The notes under the pieces were generated by a model that saw only the letters and a list, made by a program, of their open reading frames with translations, was not told the DNA's origin and ran no database searches. From Scatosoma sp002474405 (GTDB lineage: Bacteria; Bacillota; Clostridia; Christensenellales; Borkfalkiaceae), in assembly GCA_937892545.1 (NCBI GenBank), contig CALAFO010000053.1, forward strand, positions 39,740 to 103,739: a stretch of DNA of 64,000 nt. The letters are read 5' to 3'. The position numbers and the translations under genes were made by a program. Numbering within the stretch: the first letter of the stretch is position 1; each line of letters begins with the position of its first letter. Below are positions 15,608-23,196 of this stretch, piece by piece.

Positions 15608-15664
15608 ATGATACTCGGAATTTTATTTTGTATCTTTCTGTTGCTTGATGACGACAGAGATTGA
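15608..15664 (+). CDS. Micro-ORF encoding an 18-residue hydrophobic peptide
   Basis: Three bases after the preceding stop, ATG opens MILGILFCIFLLLDDDRD: a hydrophobic stretch of 13 residues and an acidic end. It has no ribosome site of its own and would depend on coupling. Such peptides are seen as type I toxins or small membrane regulators, but it could be chance. Confidence 0.3.
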   Translation: MILGILFCIFLLLDDDRD

Positions 15665-15675
15665 AAACTGAAAAA

Positions 15676-15691
15676 TTGCAGTTGACTGCAA
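15676..15691. repeat. 16-bp palindrome, copy 3 (TTGCAGTTGACTGCAA)
   Basis: The exact reverse complement of copy 2, placed between the last small ORF of the membrane module and its terminator. Copies 2 and 3 therefore bracket the module as inverted elements. Confidence 0.7.
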
Positions 15692-15694
15692 AAG

Positions 15695-15732
15695 CAAAAA
15701 CGCTCTCGTAATTATCTACGGGAGCGTTTTTT
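15695..15732 (+). terminator. Terminator at the end of the element's rightward genes
   Basis: AACGCTCTCGTA pairs with TACGGGAGCGTT (one G-T) around ATTATC, followed by six T. Confidence 0.88.
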
Positions 15733-15821
15733 CATTATAAGAAACCCCGCCAAACGGCGGGGCGAAAAACAGGTTGCAATTTCGGTTATATCAGTTAAAT
15801 TTTAGTATCTATATAAACGCC

Positions 15822-15968
15822 GATTGGCGGTAAAATGGTTAGGAAAATGGCTGTAATACGCGGGTTTAAAGGCTTTCAAAAAATAAAAAATATCAAGCAC
15901 GTATTATGCCGGAAGTTATATTAAAACAAATGGCGCGGCAACAATATATTTTTGGTGAACGATTGGCG
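15822..15968 (+). repeat. Candidate right arm-type sites near attR (two GATTGGCG copies)
   Basis: GATTGGCG occurs at 15822-15829 and 15961-15968. The first is followed by GTAAAATGGTTA, similar to the left copy at 588. Between them lies an inverted pair, AAAGGCTTTC and GAAAGCCTTT. The 15733-16018 interval has no ORF and probably serves as the right att arm region. Confidence 0.35.
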
Positions 15969-16018
15969 AACAAACCCTGAAAGCCTTTATATATAAGGGA
16001 TTGAATGTTTTCTTGGAT

Positions 16019-16043
16019 GGTTCAAATCCCTTTCTCTGCGCCA
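16019..16043 (+). repeat. attR core (25-bp copy of tRNA-Ser 3' end)
   Basis: Identical to 470-494, ending in CCA. No tRNA can form here because the bases upstream are element sequence. Confidence 0.9.
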
Positions 16044-16046
16044 CAC

Positions 16047-16093
16047 GATGTCGGATTTGTCTCGAAGAAAAAGAGGCGAATCCGACATTTTTT
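16047..16093 (+). terminator. Original host terminator of tRNA-Ser
   Basis: ATGTCGGATT and AATCCGACAT form a long stem with a T run, directly after attR. Before integration it would have followed the tRNA gene. Confidence 0.85.
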
Positions 16094-16248
16094 TAGCGCT
16101 TTAAAAAACAAATAGCGAAACGTCCGTCCGGGCGGAGCCGTTCGGCAGAATAGGAGTTTTCCCGGCATTTGCGATGAAATGCGGCTACGGCTTTTTTACG
16201 CATCTTACGTAATCTGTAAAGATAGGGGAAACGAGGCAAAATAAAAGA

Positions 16249-16282
16249 TAAAAAAATAAAGCCACCGGAACAACCGATGGCT
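16249..16282 (-). terminator. Terminator of the rpsF-ssb-rpsR operon
   Basis: On the minus strand AGCCATCGG pairs with CCGGTGGCT and is followed by TTATTTTTTT. The plus-strand side also ends in T, so it may work in both directions. Confidence 0.8.
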
Positions 16283-16330
16283 TTTTGCTTTTGTTTCCGA
16301 ACGGATTCCCGCGGGAAATCCGCCGATGCC

Positions 16331-16579
16331 TTACTCTCCTTTGAAGGGGAGAAGAGCCGCGATTCTCGCGCGCTTGATTGCGGTAGCGAGAAGTCTCTGA
16401 TGCGCCGCGCACGTGCCGCTCATTCTGCGGGGCAGGATTTTGCCGCCTTCGGAAATGTATTTCTTCAAACGGTTTACGTCCTTATAATCGATCTGGTCGA
16501 TTTTTTCCTGACAGAAAGCGCACACCTTTTTGCGGGGCATTTTCTTGAAACTCTTTTTAACGGCAGTTTTTTCTTCCAT
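16331..16579 (-). CDS. rpsR: Ribosomal protein bS18
   Basis: 82 aa, normal length. The conserved core is present: KVCAFC, IDYKDVNRLKKYISEGGKIL, then PRRMSGTCAAHQRLLATAIK. The three Cys (20, 23 and 57) suit the zinc-binding form of S18. It binds S6 on the 30S platform. It is last in the rpsF-ssb-rpsR operon and is followed by a terminator. Confidence 0.97.
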   Translation of the reverse strand: MEEKTAVKKSFKKMPRKKVCAFCQEKIDQIDYKDVNRLKKYISEGGKILPRRMSGTCAAHQRLLATAIKRARIAALLPFKGE

Positions 16580-16619
16580 AATAAAAACTCCTTAACTGAA
16601 TTTGTTTATCCCCGAACGC

Positions 16620-17033
16620 TTAAAAGGGGATGTCCGAGCCGTCGTCGTCCATCATCTGAAGGACGGGTTTGCTCTTGGCGGGGGCGGGAGCGGAATCGAA
16701 CGATCCGCCGTTGTCGTCCTTGGGCGATAAAAATTCGCAATCCTGTACGATGATATCCACGGCGTTGCGTTTTACGCCCTGATTATCTTCGTAAGTGCGA
16801 AGCTGAATGCTTCCGCCCACGGCAACTTTTTTGCCCTTTTTCGCATACTGCGCGATACGTTCCGCAAGTACTCTCCATGCCGTGCAATTAAAGAAATCGG
16901 TCTGCCGCTCTCCGTCCGTGTTGGAATAATTTCTGTTCACGGCAATCGCAAAGTGGCACACGGAAACTCCCGAAGGAGTAGAGGTAAGTTCGGGGTCGCG
17001 CGTCAAGTTACCTATAAGAAAAACTTTATTCAT
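16620..17033 (-). CDS. ssb: Single-stranded DNA-binding protein
   Basis: 137 aa from ATG at 17033, chosen because GGAGAG lies just upstream; longer frames run into the rpsF end. The OB fold spans residues 1-105 (MNKVFLIGNLTRDPELTSTP, FFNCTAWRVLAERIAQY). A Gly/Ser/Pro linker leads to the acidic tip DDDGSDIPF, which binds partner proteins. It is cotranscribed between rpsF and rpsR, the standard order. It probably also covers single strands during replication of the neighbouring element. Confidence 0.97.
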   Translation of the reverse strand: MNKVFLIGNLTRDPELTSTPSGVSVCHFAIAVNRNYSNTDGERQTDFFNCTAWRVLAERIAQYAKKGKKVAVGGSIQLRTYEDNQGVKRNAVDIIVQDCEFLSPKDDNGGSFDSAPAPAKSKPVLQMMDDDGSDIPF

Positions 17034-17043
17034 TTTTCTCTCC

Positions 17044-17325
17044 TTAAAGCTTCGTAATGATGCGGCGCATAACGTTTGCGGAAATACCCGCAACACGGTC
17101 AAGCTCTTTCACTACTTCGGCGCCCGCTTCAAACGTCATCAGAACGTAGTAAGCTTCGTTCTTGTACGCGATAGGATAAGCCAGCTTCTTCGTACCCCAC
17201 TTGTCGGTGGAAACGATTGCGCCGCCCATCGATTTAACGATATTTTCGTATTTTTCGATTTCAGCGGTTTTCGCTTCGTCCGTCAGGTCGTTCGCGATCA
17301 GATAGAGCATCTCGTATTTAGCCAT
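17044..17325 (-). CDS. rpsF: Ribosomal protein bS6
   Basis: 93 aa from ATG 17325, behind GGGAGGTG. Conserved MAKYEMLYLI start, KWGTKKLAYPI, and the YYVLMTFEAG strand identify S6. First gene of the operon. The upstream in-frame extension has no ribosome site. Confidence 0.97.
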   Translation of the reverse strand: MAKYEMLYLIANDLTDEAKTAEIEKYENIVKSMGGAIVSTDKWGTKKLAYPIAYKNEAYYVLMTFEAGAEVVKELDRVAGISANVMRRIITKL

Positions 17326-17441
17326 ATTTGTTTCACCTCCCGGTCTTATTCGGCGTACCTTAAAAAAGATACGCAAGGTTGTATTCGGTTTTCCGCCGCC
17401 CGTTTCAACGCAAAAACAGGCTTTTGCACAAAACCTATAAT

Positions 17442-17470
17442 ATTATACAATTTTTCAAAGATTAAGTCAA
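17442..17470 (-). promoter_or_regulatory. Promoter of rpsF-ssb-rpsR with ~115-nt leader
   Basis: On the minus strand TTGACT (17470-17465) and TATAAT (17447-17442) are 17 bases apart. The leader up to the rpsF start contains a hairpin GCGTA-loop-TACGC followed by CCG and then the ribosome site. It may be an S6:S18-binding autoregulatory leader, which is known in many bacteria. The fold here is my inference. Confidence 0.75.
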
Positions 17471-17520
17471 ACGTTTTTCGGGCGTTTTCTTCTGTTTTCT
17501 CCCGCTTTTCCGCCGTTTTT

Positions 17521-20493
17521 TTATACGCCGGGGAAAGAGGACATCAGCGTGGGGATATAATCGAACAATTCTTTAATCGTCAGATCGCCCACGCGCTTTC
17601 CCGCAAGTTCGTCTTTTCTCGCGCTTTCCATCTTTCCTGCGGTTACTAGCGTTTGCAGATTCGTGCTGCTTAACGCAAGGTTTAAAAACGAGGTTGCGGA
17701 GGTATCGATTTCAAGGTCGAAATCTTCGTTCAGTTTGTACACGCTGGAATTTTTGATGTTTTCCGTCATGTTGCTCGTCAGCGCGCCCATATTCACCACG
17801 GTGTACGAATCGGGCGTTTTCGTCGGGTCGGAAGGGTCGCGGAGAAGGTAATTCCATTCGCCGCGCATCACCTTGTTTTCGTCCGATACGATGTTTCCGT
17901 TTTTATCCGTAAAATTGCCGTCCGCGTCTTTATAATAAATATCGTCTTCGAACACGTCCGTGATTTTCAGATTTTTAATATCGTCGTTCAGCGTGTCGAA
18001 CGTGGAATTTTTCAGCGGTCTTAAAATTTTGTTGCTGTCCGCGTCCTCGAAGATGCTGCCCACGGTCAGGCGGTTGATATCGTCGCCGAGAGAATCGAGC
18101 GTGGAATCTTTCAGATTTTTCAGAATCTTGTTGTCGTCCACGTTGCCGAGCATCTGCCCGATCGTAAGATCTCTGCGCAGCTTCGAGAAGATGGAATTTT
18201 CGCCTTTTTCACGCAGCGCGCCGATGGTTTTCGGCACGGCGCCGTTCAGCATTTTTACGTTGCCTTCGGCGTCGATTTCGTAATCGATGCCCGCTTTTCC
18301 GTACAGAAGATACAAATTGATGCTGTCGCCTGTGTTTTCGGGAATAATCGCCCGAAGTTCGATTTCGTTGAACACTTCCGTGGCGTTATCCGCTTTCAGC
18401 GAATTGATCGAACGCTTTTTATGCGTAAGCGCCGCGCCGAACGCGTCGCAAAGGGGATAGCTTCCCGCCGCGGTTACGTTTTCGGCGTAAACGTATCCGA
18501 AAACGCCGTCCTCGGAAAATAAAAATTCGTACGTGTTGCCGTCGGAGGAAACGGGGGTAACAATCGCGCCGCTTTCGTCTTTCCAGTCCGAGCCGTCGAA
18601 AGTGTACATAACGGGCAGCATGACGATCGTTTTCGTAACGTTACCGTCTCCGTCCGTCGTCTCTTCGATTCTGTACGTAACGCCCTGTTTGCCGTAGGCG
18701 ATCGAACGCATCACGCCGTCCGTATCCGCGCCGACGCCCAAAAGACTTTCTAAAGAAGAACCGCTGACGAGCTCCGTCGTCTGTAAATTTTTCAAATCCG
18801 CAATCGTGCGCGCCTTATAGGTAACGGGCGCCGTTTCGCCGTCTTTATACGCATAGAACGTATGCAAGCCGAGCGTTCCCGCCTTTTTCGCGGTATAGGT
18901 AACGCCGTCCTGCGTAAACGTCCATTCGCCGCCGTTTTTCGTCGCGCCGTCTATTTTCTTTCCGTCCGCGTCGTAAAGCGCGGTTTCCGCGCCGTCCGTC
19001 TTTTCGATATACCGCTTGTTCAGCCAGGTGATTTTTTCGGCGGAATCGTCGTAAGTATAGTGCTTGCCTTCTTCGCCGTAAGCAAGGTTCAGCATCGTTT
19101 CGTTGGAACCGTCGTGCGGTTTGATTTTCAGAATGCCGCCCAGTTCCAGATCTTCGAATTTCACGTTTCCGTCGCGTAAATCTTTAATCGTGCGCGGCTT
19201 CGCGCCGTTTTGCATCACGATGTTTTTGTTGCCCGCCGCGTCCGTTTCGATGCGGAAATCTTCGCCTTCGTTGCCGTACGCAAGGGCAAGCAGCGTGCCT
19301 TCCGAATCCGCCGTAACGTTTAACAGCGAAGCCAGTTCCACGCCTTCCACCATGCCCATAAAATCGCCTTTCAGCACGTCGCCGAGCGTTGTGGCTTTAT
19401 GTAAAATCCGCTTTTCCGCCGCCGAAGCTTCTCCCGCAACCGCCGCCGCAAGATCGGCTTCCGTCGCGTATGCGTACCACTTTCCGTCCGTTTCGTACAA
19501 GTACGAAGAGGGGGTATCTCCCTCCGCCGGAGTTTCGCTACCGAACAACGCGATGACTTTCGTCGCGGCGTCGTAAGAATAATAATTCGTTACTTCTTTG
19601 TCGTGGTCGTCGGTTAAAACGCCCGTGCTTTCGTCGTAATCGTAGGCAAGCGGCAGCATTACGATCGTTTCTTCGCCGTCCGCGCCCGTAACCGCGGTAT
19701 AATCCACGTCTTTCGTGCCGTACACCAGCACCCGCGTTATCGGGTCGCTTGTGTTCACGCTTCCGTTCGTTTCCATCACGGCTTTCAGCGAAAGACGATT
19801 GAACACGTCGGACGTGGCGCCGTTATCCATAAAATCTTTCACGCTCAGCTCGTGCGAATCGCCTATCCAGATAATGTTTCCATCCTCGTCCAGCGTATAA
19901 TTCACGCCTTCTTCGCCGTAGCACAGAAGCCCCATAATCGTTCCGTCCGGCTTCGCGCCGATCAGCGTTCCCAGCCTTGTGTTCTGCACGGTTTCCTGTA
20001 AAAATTCGCTCAGCCGATTAAAGGGAGTCGTTTTCAGCGCGTCCGTGTCTACGTCCAGCCCCAGTTCCGAAAGTTTATCGGCAAGTTTATCCGCAATATC
20101 CGAAACGTAAGGGGAGATTTCCGCAAGCGTGGAAATCGAAGCTTCCGCGCCTTTCAGTTTCGAAGTGATGTCGCCGAGCTCTTTGAAAAATTCCAGCAGC
20201 GTTTTTTCGGAATATTCGGCGGAAAGATATTTGTCGAGGTCGAATTTATCGCCGCCCGCGATGTCGGCTACTTCCTTGATGGATTTATGCGAAACAAGGT
20301 AATAGCCCGCGCCCGCCGCGCCGCCTATCGTGCCCACGACGCCGAGAACGACGCCAAGGAGCAACGCCACGCAACGCGCCATGAAGCCGCCGTCGTACTG
20401 CTTGCTTTTTTCTTTCATAATGCGTTTTTCGCGCTTTTTCTCTTCTTTTTCCAGCAGCTTTTCCCGCTTGGTTTTCTTTTCCGCATCCGCCAT
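17521..20493 (-). CDS. Large membrane-anchored repeat protein, unknown function
   Basis: 990 aa with a Lys/Glu-rich cytoplasmic N-terminus (1-40), one strong membrane helix (41-66) and about 920 residues outside. From about residue 190 a module recurs six times with the core YGxxGxxY followed by an acidic hairpin and a NIVM/WL strand (for example CYGEEGVNYTLDEDGNI, AYGNEGEDFRIETDAAGNKN, LYGKAGIDYEIDAEGNVKML). Near residues 790-870 two tandem units carry NKILxxLKxSTxDxLxDDIxxL. No sortase motif or enzyme signature is seen. GGAGGAG lies 6 bases before ATG. It stands alone between rpsF and cca and is probably a lineage-specific envelope protein. Confidence 0.75.
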   Translation of the reverse strand: MADAEKKTKREKLLEKEEKKREKRIMKEKSKQYDGGFMARCVALLLGVVLGVVGTIGGAAGAGYYLVSHKSIKEVADIAGGDKFDLDKYLSAEYSEKTLLEFFKELGDITSKLKGAEASISTLAEISPYVSDIADKLADKLSELGLDVDTDALKTTPFNRLSEFLQETVQNTRLGTLIGAKPDGTIMGLLCYGEEGVNYTLDEDGNIIWIGDSHELSVKDFMDNGATSDVFNRLSLKAVMETNGSVNTSDPITRVLVYGTKDVDYTAVTGADGEETIVMLPLAYDYDESTGVLTDDHDKEVTNYYSYDAATKVIALFGSETPAEGDTPSSYLYETDGKWYAYATEADLAAAVAGEASAAEKRILHKATTLGDVLKGDFMGMVEGVELASLLNVTADSEGTLLALAYGNEGEDFRIETDAAGNKNIVMQNGAKPRTIKDLRDGNVKFEDLELGGILKIKPHDGSNETMLNLAYGEEGKHYTYDDSAEKITWLNKRYIEKTDGAETALYDADGKKIDGATKNGGEWTFTQDGVTYTAKKAGTLGLHTFYAYKDGETAPVTYKARTIADLKNLQTTELVSGSSLESLLGVGADTDGVMRSIAYGKQGVTYRIEETTDGDGNVTKTIVMLPVMYTFDGSDWKDESGAIVTPVSSDGNTYEFLFSEDGVFGYVYAENVTAAGSYPLCDAFGAALTHKKRSINSLKADNATEVFNEIELRAIIPENTGDSINLYLLYGKAGIDYEIDAEGNVKMLNGAVPKTIGALREKGENSIFSKLRRDLTIGQMLGNVDDNKILKNLKDSTLDSLGDDINRLTVGSIFEDADSNKILRPLKNSTFDTLNDDIKNLKITDVFEDDIYYKDADGNFTDKNGNIVSDENKVMRGEWNYLLRDPSDPTKTPDSYTVVNMGALTSNMTENIKNSSVYKLNEDFDLEIDTSATSFLNLALSSTNLQTLVTAGKMESARKDELAGKRVGDLTIKELFDYIPTLMSSFPGV

Positions 20494-20677
20494 GATATGT
20501 TCTCCTCCCGGAGTTGATTTTTGTAGTGATTTCCGTTTTCGGGCAACGCCCGCGCCGCAAAGAAACGCGCGCGGGAACGAAGTTACCTGTATATATTATA
20601 ACAAACGCGCGCGGAAAATGCAACCGTTTGCGCCCGTTTTGCCGAAGAAACGCAAAGGCGCGTTAAAGGCGTGCGTT

Positions 20678-22129
20678 TCAGCTTTTTCCGCCGACGCTCG
20701 CAAGCGACGGAGCAAGGCGCAAAAGCCGTTCTTTCGTATTGTCCGCGGGGGTAACGGCGCAGTGTAAAAGCAAGGCTTCCAGCGTGGCGCCCACATAGCG
20801 CGAAGAGGGCAGAAGCGGCGCGATTTCGTTGCCGCGCACGGCAAGTTCTTTCAGGGTGAACGGCGCGCCTTCCGCCCGCATTTTATCCGCAAGATTTTTC
20901 AGCCGCGTTACGCCCGGCGCAGGGGAGAAATCGTCTTTGCAGGCGGAAAAATCCGCCTGCTTCACTAAAAGCAGTTCCTTGAAAATATCGTAGTGCAGCA
21001 CGATGAATTTCCGCAGTTTGTTTTCTTTCGTGCAAAGGTCGTAATCGTACATATGGTACTTCGTCAGCGCTTCGACGAGCTTTATCGTTTTTACGGGCGC
21101 TTTCAGTTTTTCCAGCGCTTCGCGGGCAAGTACGGCGCCGACGTTCGGGTGATCGGAAAATTTTCCGTCGCGGAAGTATGCCGCCGGCTTTCCGATATCG
21201 TGCAGAAGCGCCGCCAGACGGACGTCGAAAGGCACGGGTACGTCGGGCGAAACGTCTGCAAGCGCGTTGGCGCGCGCCGAATACGCCGCCGCGCGGAGCG
21301 AGTGTTCCAGAACGTCGTGGTCGTGAAAATCGGCGCGCTGTTTCAGATTTCTGCCTGCCGCGAGAGCGGGGAAAATTCCGTCCAGCACGCGCGTTTCGTC
21401 AAGAATTCTGAGCGCCTGATAAATTCCGTCCGCGTTGCCATATTTTTGTTCGGAACACAGAATTTGTTTCAGTTCCGCGAAAATGCGTTCCGGAGAAACG
21501 TCGGCAATCAGCGCCGCGTTTTGTTTCGCGCCTTCAAGCGTTTCCGAATCGGGCGTAAAGCCCGTGGCGCCCGCAAACCGCGCAAGGCGCAGCAGGCGCA
21601 GTCCGTCCTCGCCGAATACTTTTCCGGGCGCGTCCACGGTGCGCAGCAGCTTGTTCCGGATGTCTTTCATGCCGCCGAGCGGATCGACGAACGTATCGGC
21701 GAAAATATCGTAATATACGGCGTTGCAGGTGAAATCCCGCCGCCGCGCGTCAAGAAGAATATCCTCGGTGAAAAACGTTTCGGCGGGGGTATGGATGCCG
21801 CGAACGTATTTATCCGAACGGAAAGCCGCATATTCCGCTTCCGTTTTCATATCGTTTTTGCCGTCGTCGCCGTTTTGCCGCAGCGAAATTTTCACCGTTC
21901 CCGTCCGCGCATAAGCGGCGTCGGAGCGGAAGCCCGCGGCAAGCGCCGTTTTCATGAAAATTTCCGCAGGCACGGGCGCGCATATATCGAAATCGGAAGA
22001 AGCCATGGAAAATCCCGCCAGAAAATCCCGCACTTTTCCGCCGATAAGATACAGCGGCTTACCCGTTTCTTTTTTCAGCGCCGCGGCAAGCGAAAACAGC
22101 GGCTTTGGCACAAAATCACGCATTAACAC
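20678..22129 (-). CDS. cca: CCA tRNA nucleotidyltransferase with HD domain
   Basis: The 483-aa enzyme has the class II nucleotidyltransferase head: GGKVRDFLAG, catalytic SSDFDI, RRRDFTCNAV, and GEDGLRLLRLARF. An HD phosphohydrolase domain follows (HDHDVLEHSLRAA, LLHDIGKP). It adds or repairs tRNA 3' CCA ends; a poly(A) polymerase activity cannot be excluded by sequence. The GTG start at 22129 has GAGAGG 6 bases upstream; an ATG at 22123 is the alternative. Not part of an evident operon. Confidence 0.88.
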   Translation of the reverse strand: MLMRDFVPKPLFSLAAALKKETGKPLYLIGGKVRDFLAGFSMASSDFDICAPVPAEIFMKTALAAGFRSDAAYARTGTVKISLRQNGDDGKNDMKTEAEYAAFRSDKYVRGIHTPAETFFTEDILLDARRRDFTCNAVYYDIFADTFVDPLGGMKDIRNKLLRTVDAPGKVFGEDGLRLLRLARFAGATGFTPDSETLEGAKQNAALIADVSPERIFAELKQILCSEQKYGNADGIYQALRILDETRVLDGIFPALAAGRNLKQRADFHDHDVLEHSLRAAAYSARANALADVSPDVPVPFDVRLAALLHDIGKPAAYFRDGKFSDHPNVGAVLAREALEKLKAPVKTIKLVEALTKYHMYDYDLCTKENKLRKFIVLHYDIFKELLLVKQADFSACKDDFSPAPGVTRLKNLADKMRAEGAPFTLKELAVRGNEIAPLLPSSRYVGATLEALLLHCAVTPADNTKERLLRLAPSLASVGGKS

Positions 22130-22267
22130 GAAAAACCTCTCAAAAAAACAAAAAAATTTTACAATATCATTATATCAAACGAAAAAATAAATTGCAAATT
22201 TTTTTTAAATGTTATATAATGAATAGGCGAGTTTTTTTTCGCGGACAAAAGAAGAAGGAAAAATGCC

Positions 22268-23167
22268 TTGTATCATCTTATCGTAAATCCCGATGCGGGA
22301 AAGCATAAAACGCTGCGCGCCGCGCGCGCCGTCGCCGATTTGTTCGACGAACAGGAAGAGGAATACGTTATTCACGAAATGACGTCGAAACAGATTTTAC
22401 GCGCCACCATACGCGAACTTTCCGCGCCGCTGAAAGAGGGCGAGGCGCGCCGCAACGTAATCGTAGTGGGCGGCGACGGTACGATGCACGCCGTTCTGAA
22501 CGCGCTGGACGATATTTCTTCGGTGAATATCGGGCTGATTCCCGCGGGCACGGGAAACGATTTCGCCGCTTCGGTGAAGCTTCCCGCCGACCCGAAAAAG
22601 GCTTCGGAAATCATTCTGAACGGCACGCCGAAAGATATGGACTATCTGGAAGTGGGCGGCGTGCGCTGCATGAACGTGGGCGGACTGGGCATCGACGTAG
22701 ACGTTCTGAAACGCTACAATAAAACGCAGAAAATTCACGGCAAACTCAAATACATGCGTTGCCTGATTCAGAGCATCCTGCATTTCAAGGGCAACGATAT
22801 CATCATCGAAAGCGAAGGCAAAAGCGAAAAACACCGCGCGTTTTTAGCGGTGGCGTGCAACGGTTCGCAAATCGGCGGCGGCATTAAAATCTGTCCCGCG
22901 GCGGTGGCGGGCGACGGGCTGATCGACGTGTGCTTCGTGGAGATGATCCGCGGACCGAAAGTCATCGGCGCGTTTATCAAGCTTCTCAAAGGAAAAATTC
23001 TGGAATACAAAAAAACAACGCATTTCCGCTGCAAAAGCGTCCGCTTCGAAATTCCGGGCGGTGCCACCGTTCAGCTGGACGGCGAACTGTACGACGATCT
23101 CGATTTCGACGCGCAGATCAAATCCGGGCTGAAAATGTATCTGCCGCAGGCGGAAGAGAGCGTTTAA
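22268..23167 (+). CDS. Diacylglycerol kinase family lipid kinase
   Basis: 299 aa, starting at TTG behind GAAGAAGG. It shows the DAGK catalytic motifs: VNPDAGKHK at the N-terminus, VVGGDGTMHAVLN, GLIPAGTGNDFA, and QLDGELYDD near the end. Length and motifs fit the YegS/DgkB/BmrU group, which phosphorylates diacylglycerol or related lipids at the membrane face. Which lipid cannot be told. The PP2C phosphatase gene follows after 29 bases and may be cotranscribed. Confidence 0.9.
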   Translation: MYHLIVNPDAGKHKTLRAARAVADLFDEQEEEYVIHEMTSKQILRATIRELSAPLKEGEARRNVIVVGGDGTMHAVLNALDDISSVNIGLIPAGTGNDFAASVKLPADPKKASEIILNGTPKDMDYLEVGGVRCMNVGGLGIDVDVLKRYNKTQKIHGKLKYMRCLIQSILHFKGNDIIIESEGKSEKHRAFLAVACNGSQIGGGIKICPAAVAGDGLIDVCFVEMIRGPKVIGAFIKLLKGKILEYKKTTHFRCKSVRFEIPGGATVQLDGELYDDLDFDAQIKSGLKMYLPQAEESV

Positions 23168-23196
23168 AAACGTTAAAAACAACGGGCGGAGGGGTT

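Larger units (their letters stand above)
470..16043. mobile_element. Integrated prophage-like element, apparently defective (tRNA-Ser insertion)
   Basis: The element is bounded by 25-bp attL and attR repeats, with the integrase next to attL and pointing toward it. Order: integrase, repressor, operator region, small early genes, recombination ATPase and nuclease, replication initiator-like protein, helicase loader, chimeric early-protein/portal ORF, minor capsid, scaffold, major capsid, PBECR nuclease, membrane-protein module. I find no terminase, tail, tape-measure or lysis genes. At 15.5 kb it is far shorter than a complete siphophage. It fits a deleted prophage, or a capsid-encoding satellite that borrows helper functions. 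The half portal favours decay, although the early genes look mostly intact. Confidence 0.9.

Noticed and set aside
16140..16250. Possible gene between attR and the rpsR terminator
   Set aside because: No frame with a ribosome site and coherent product; taken as intergenic.
20678..22129. Large plus-strand open frame opposite cca
   Set aside because: It is an Arg-rich mirror of the well-supported cca coding frame, a common effect of this codon usage.
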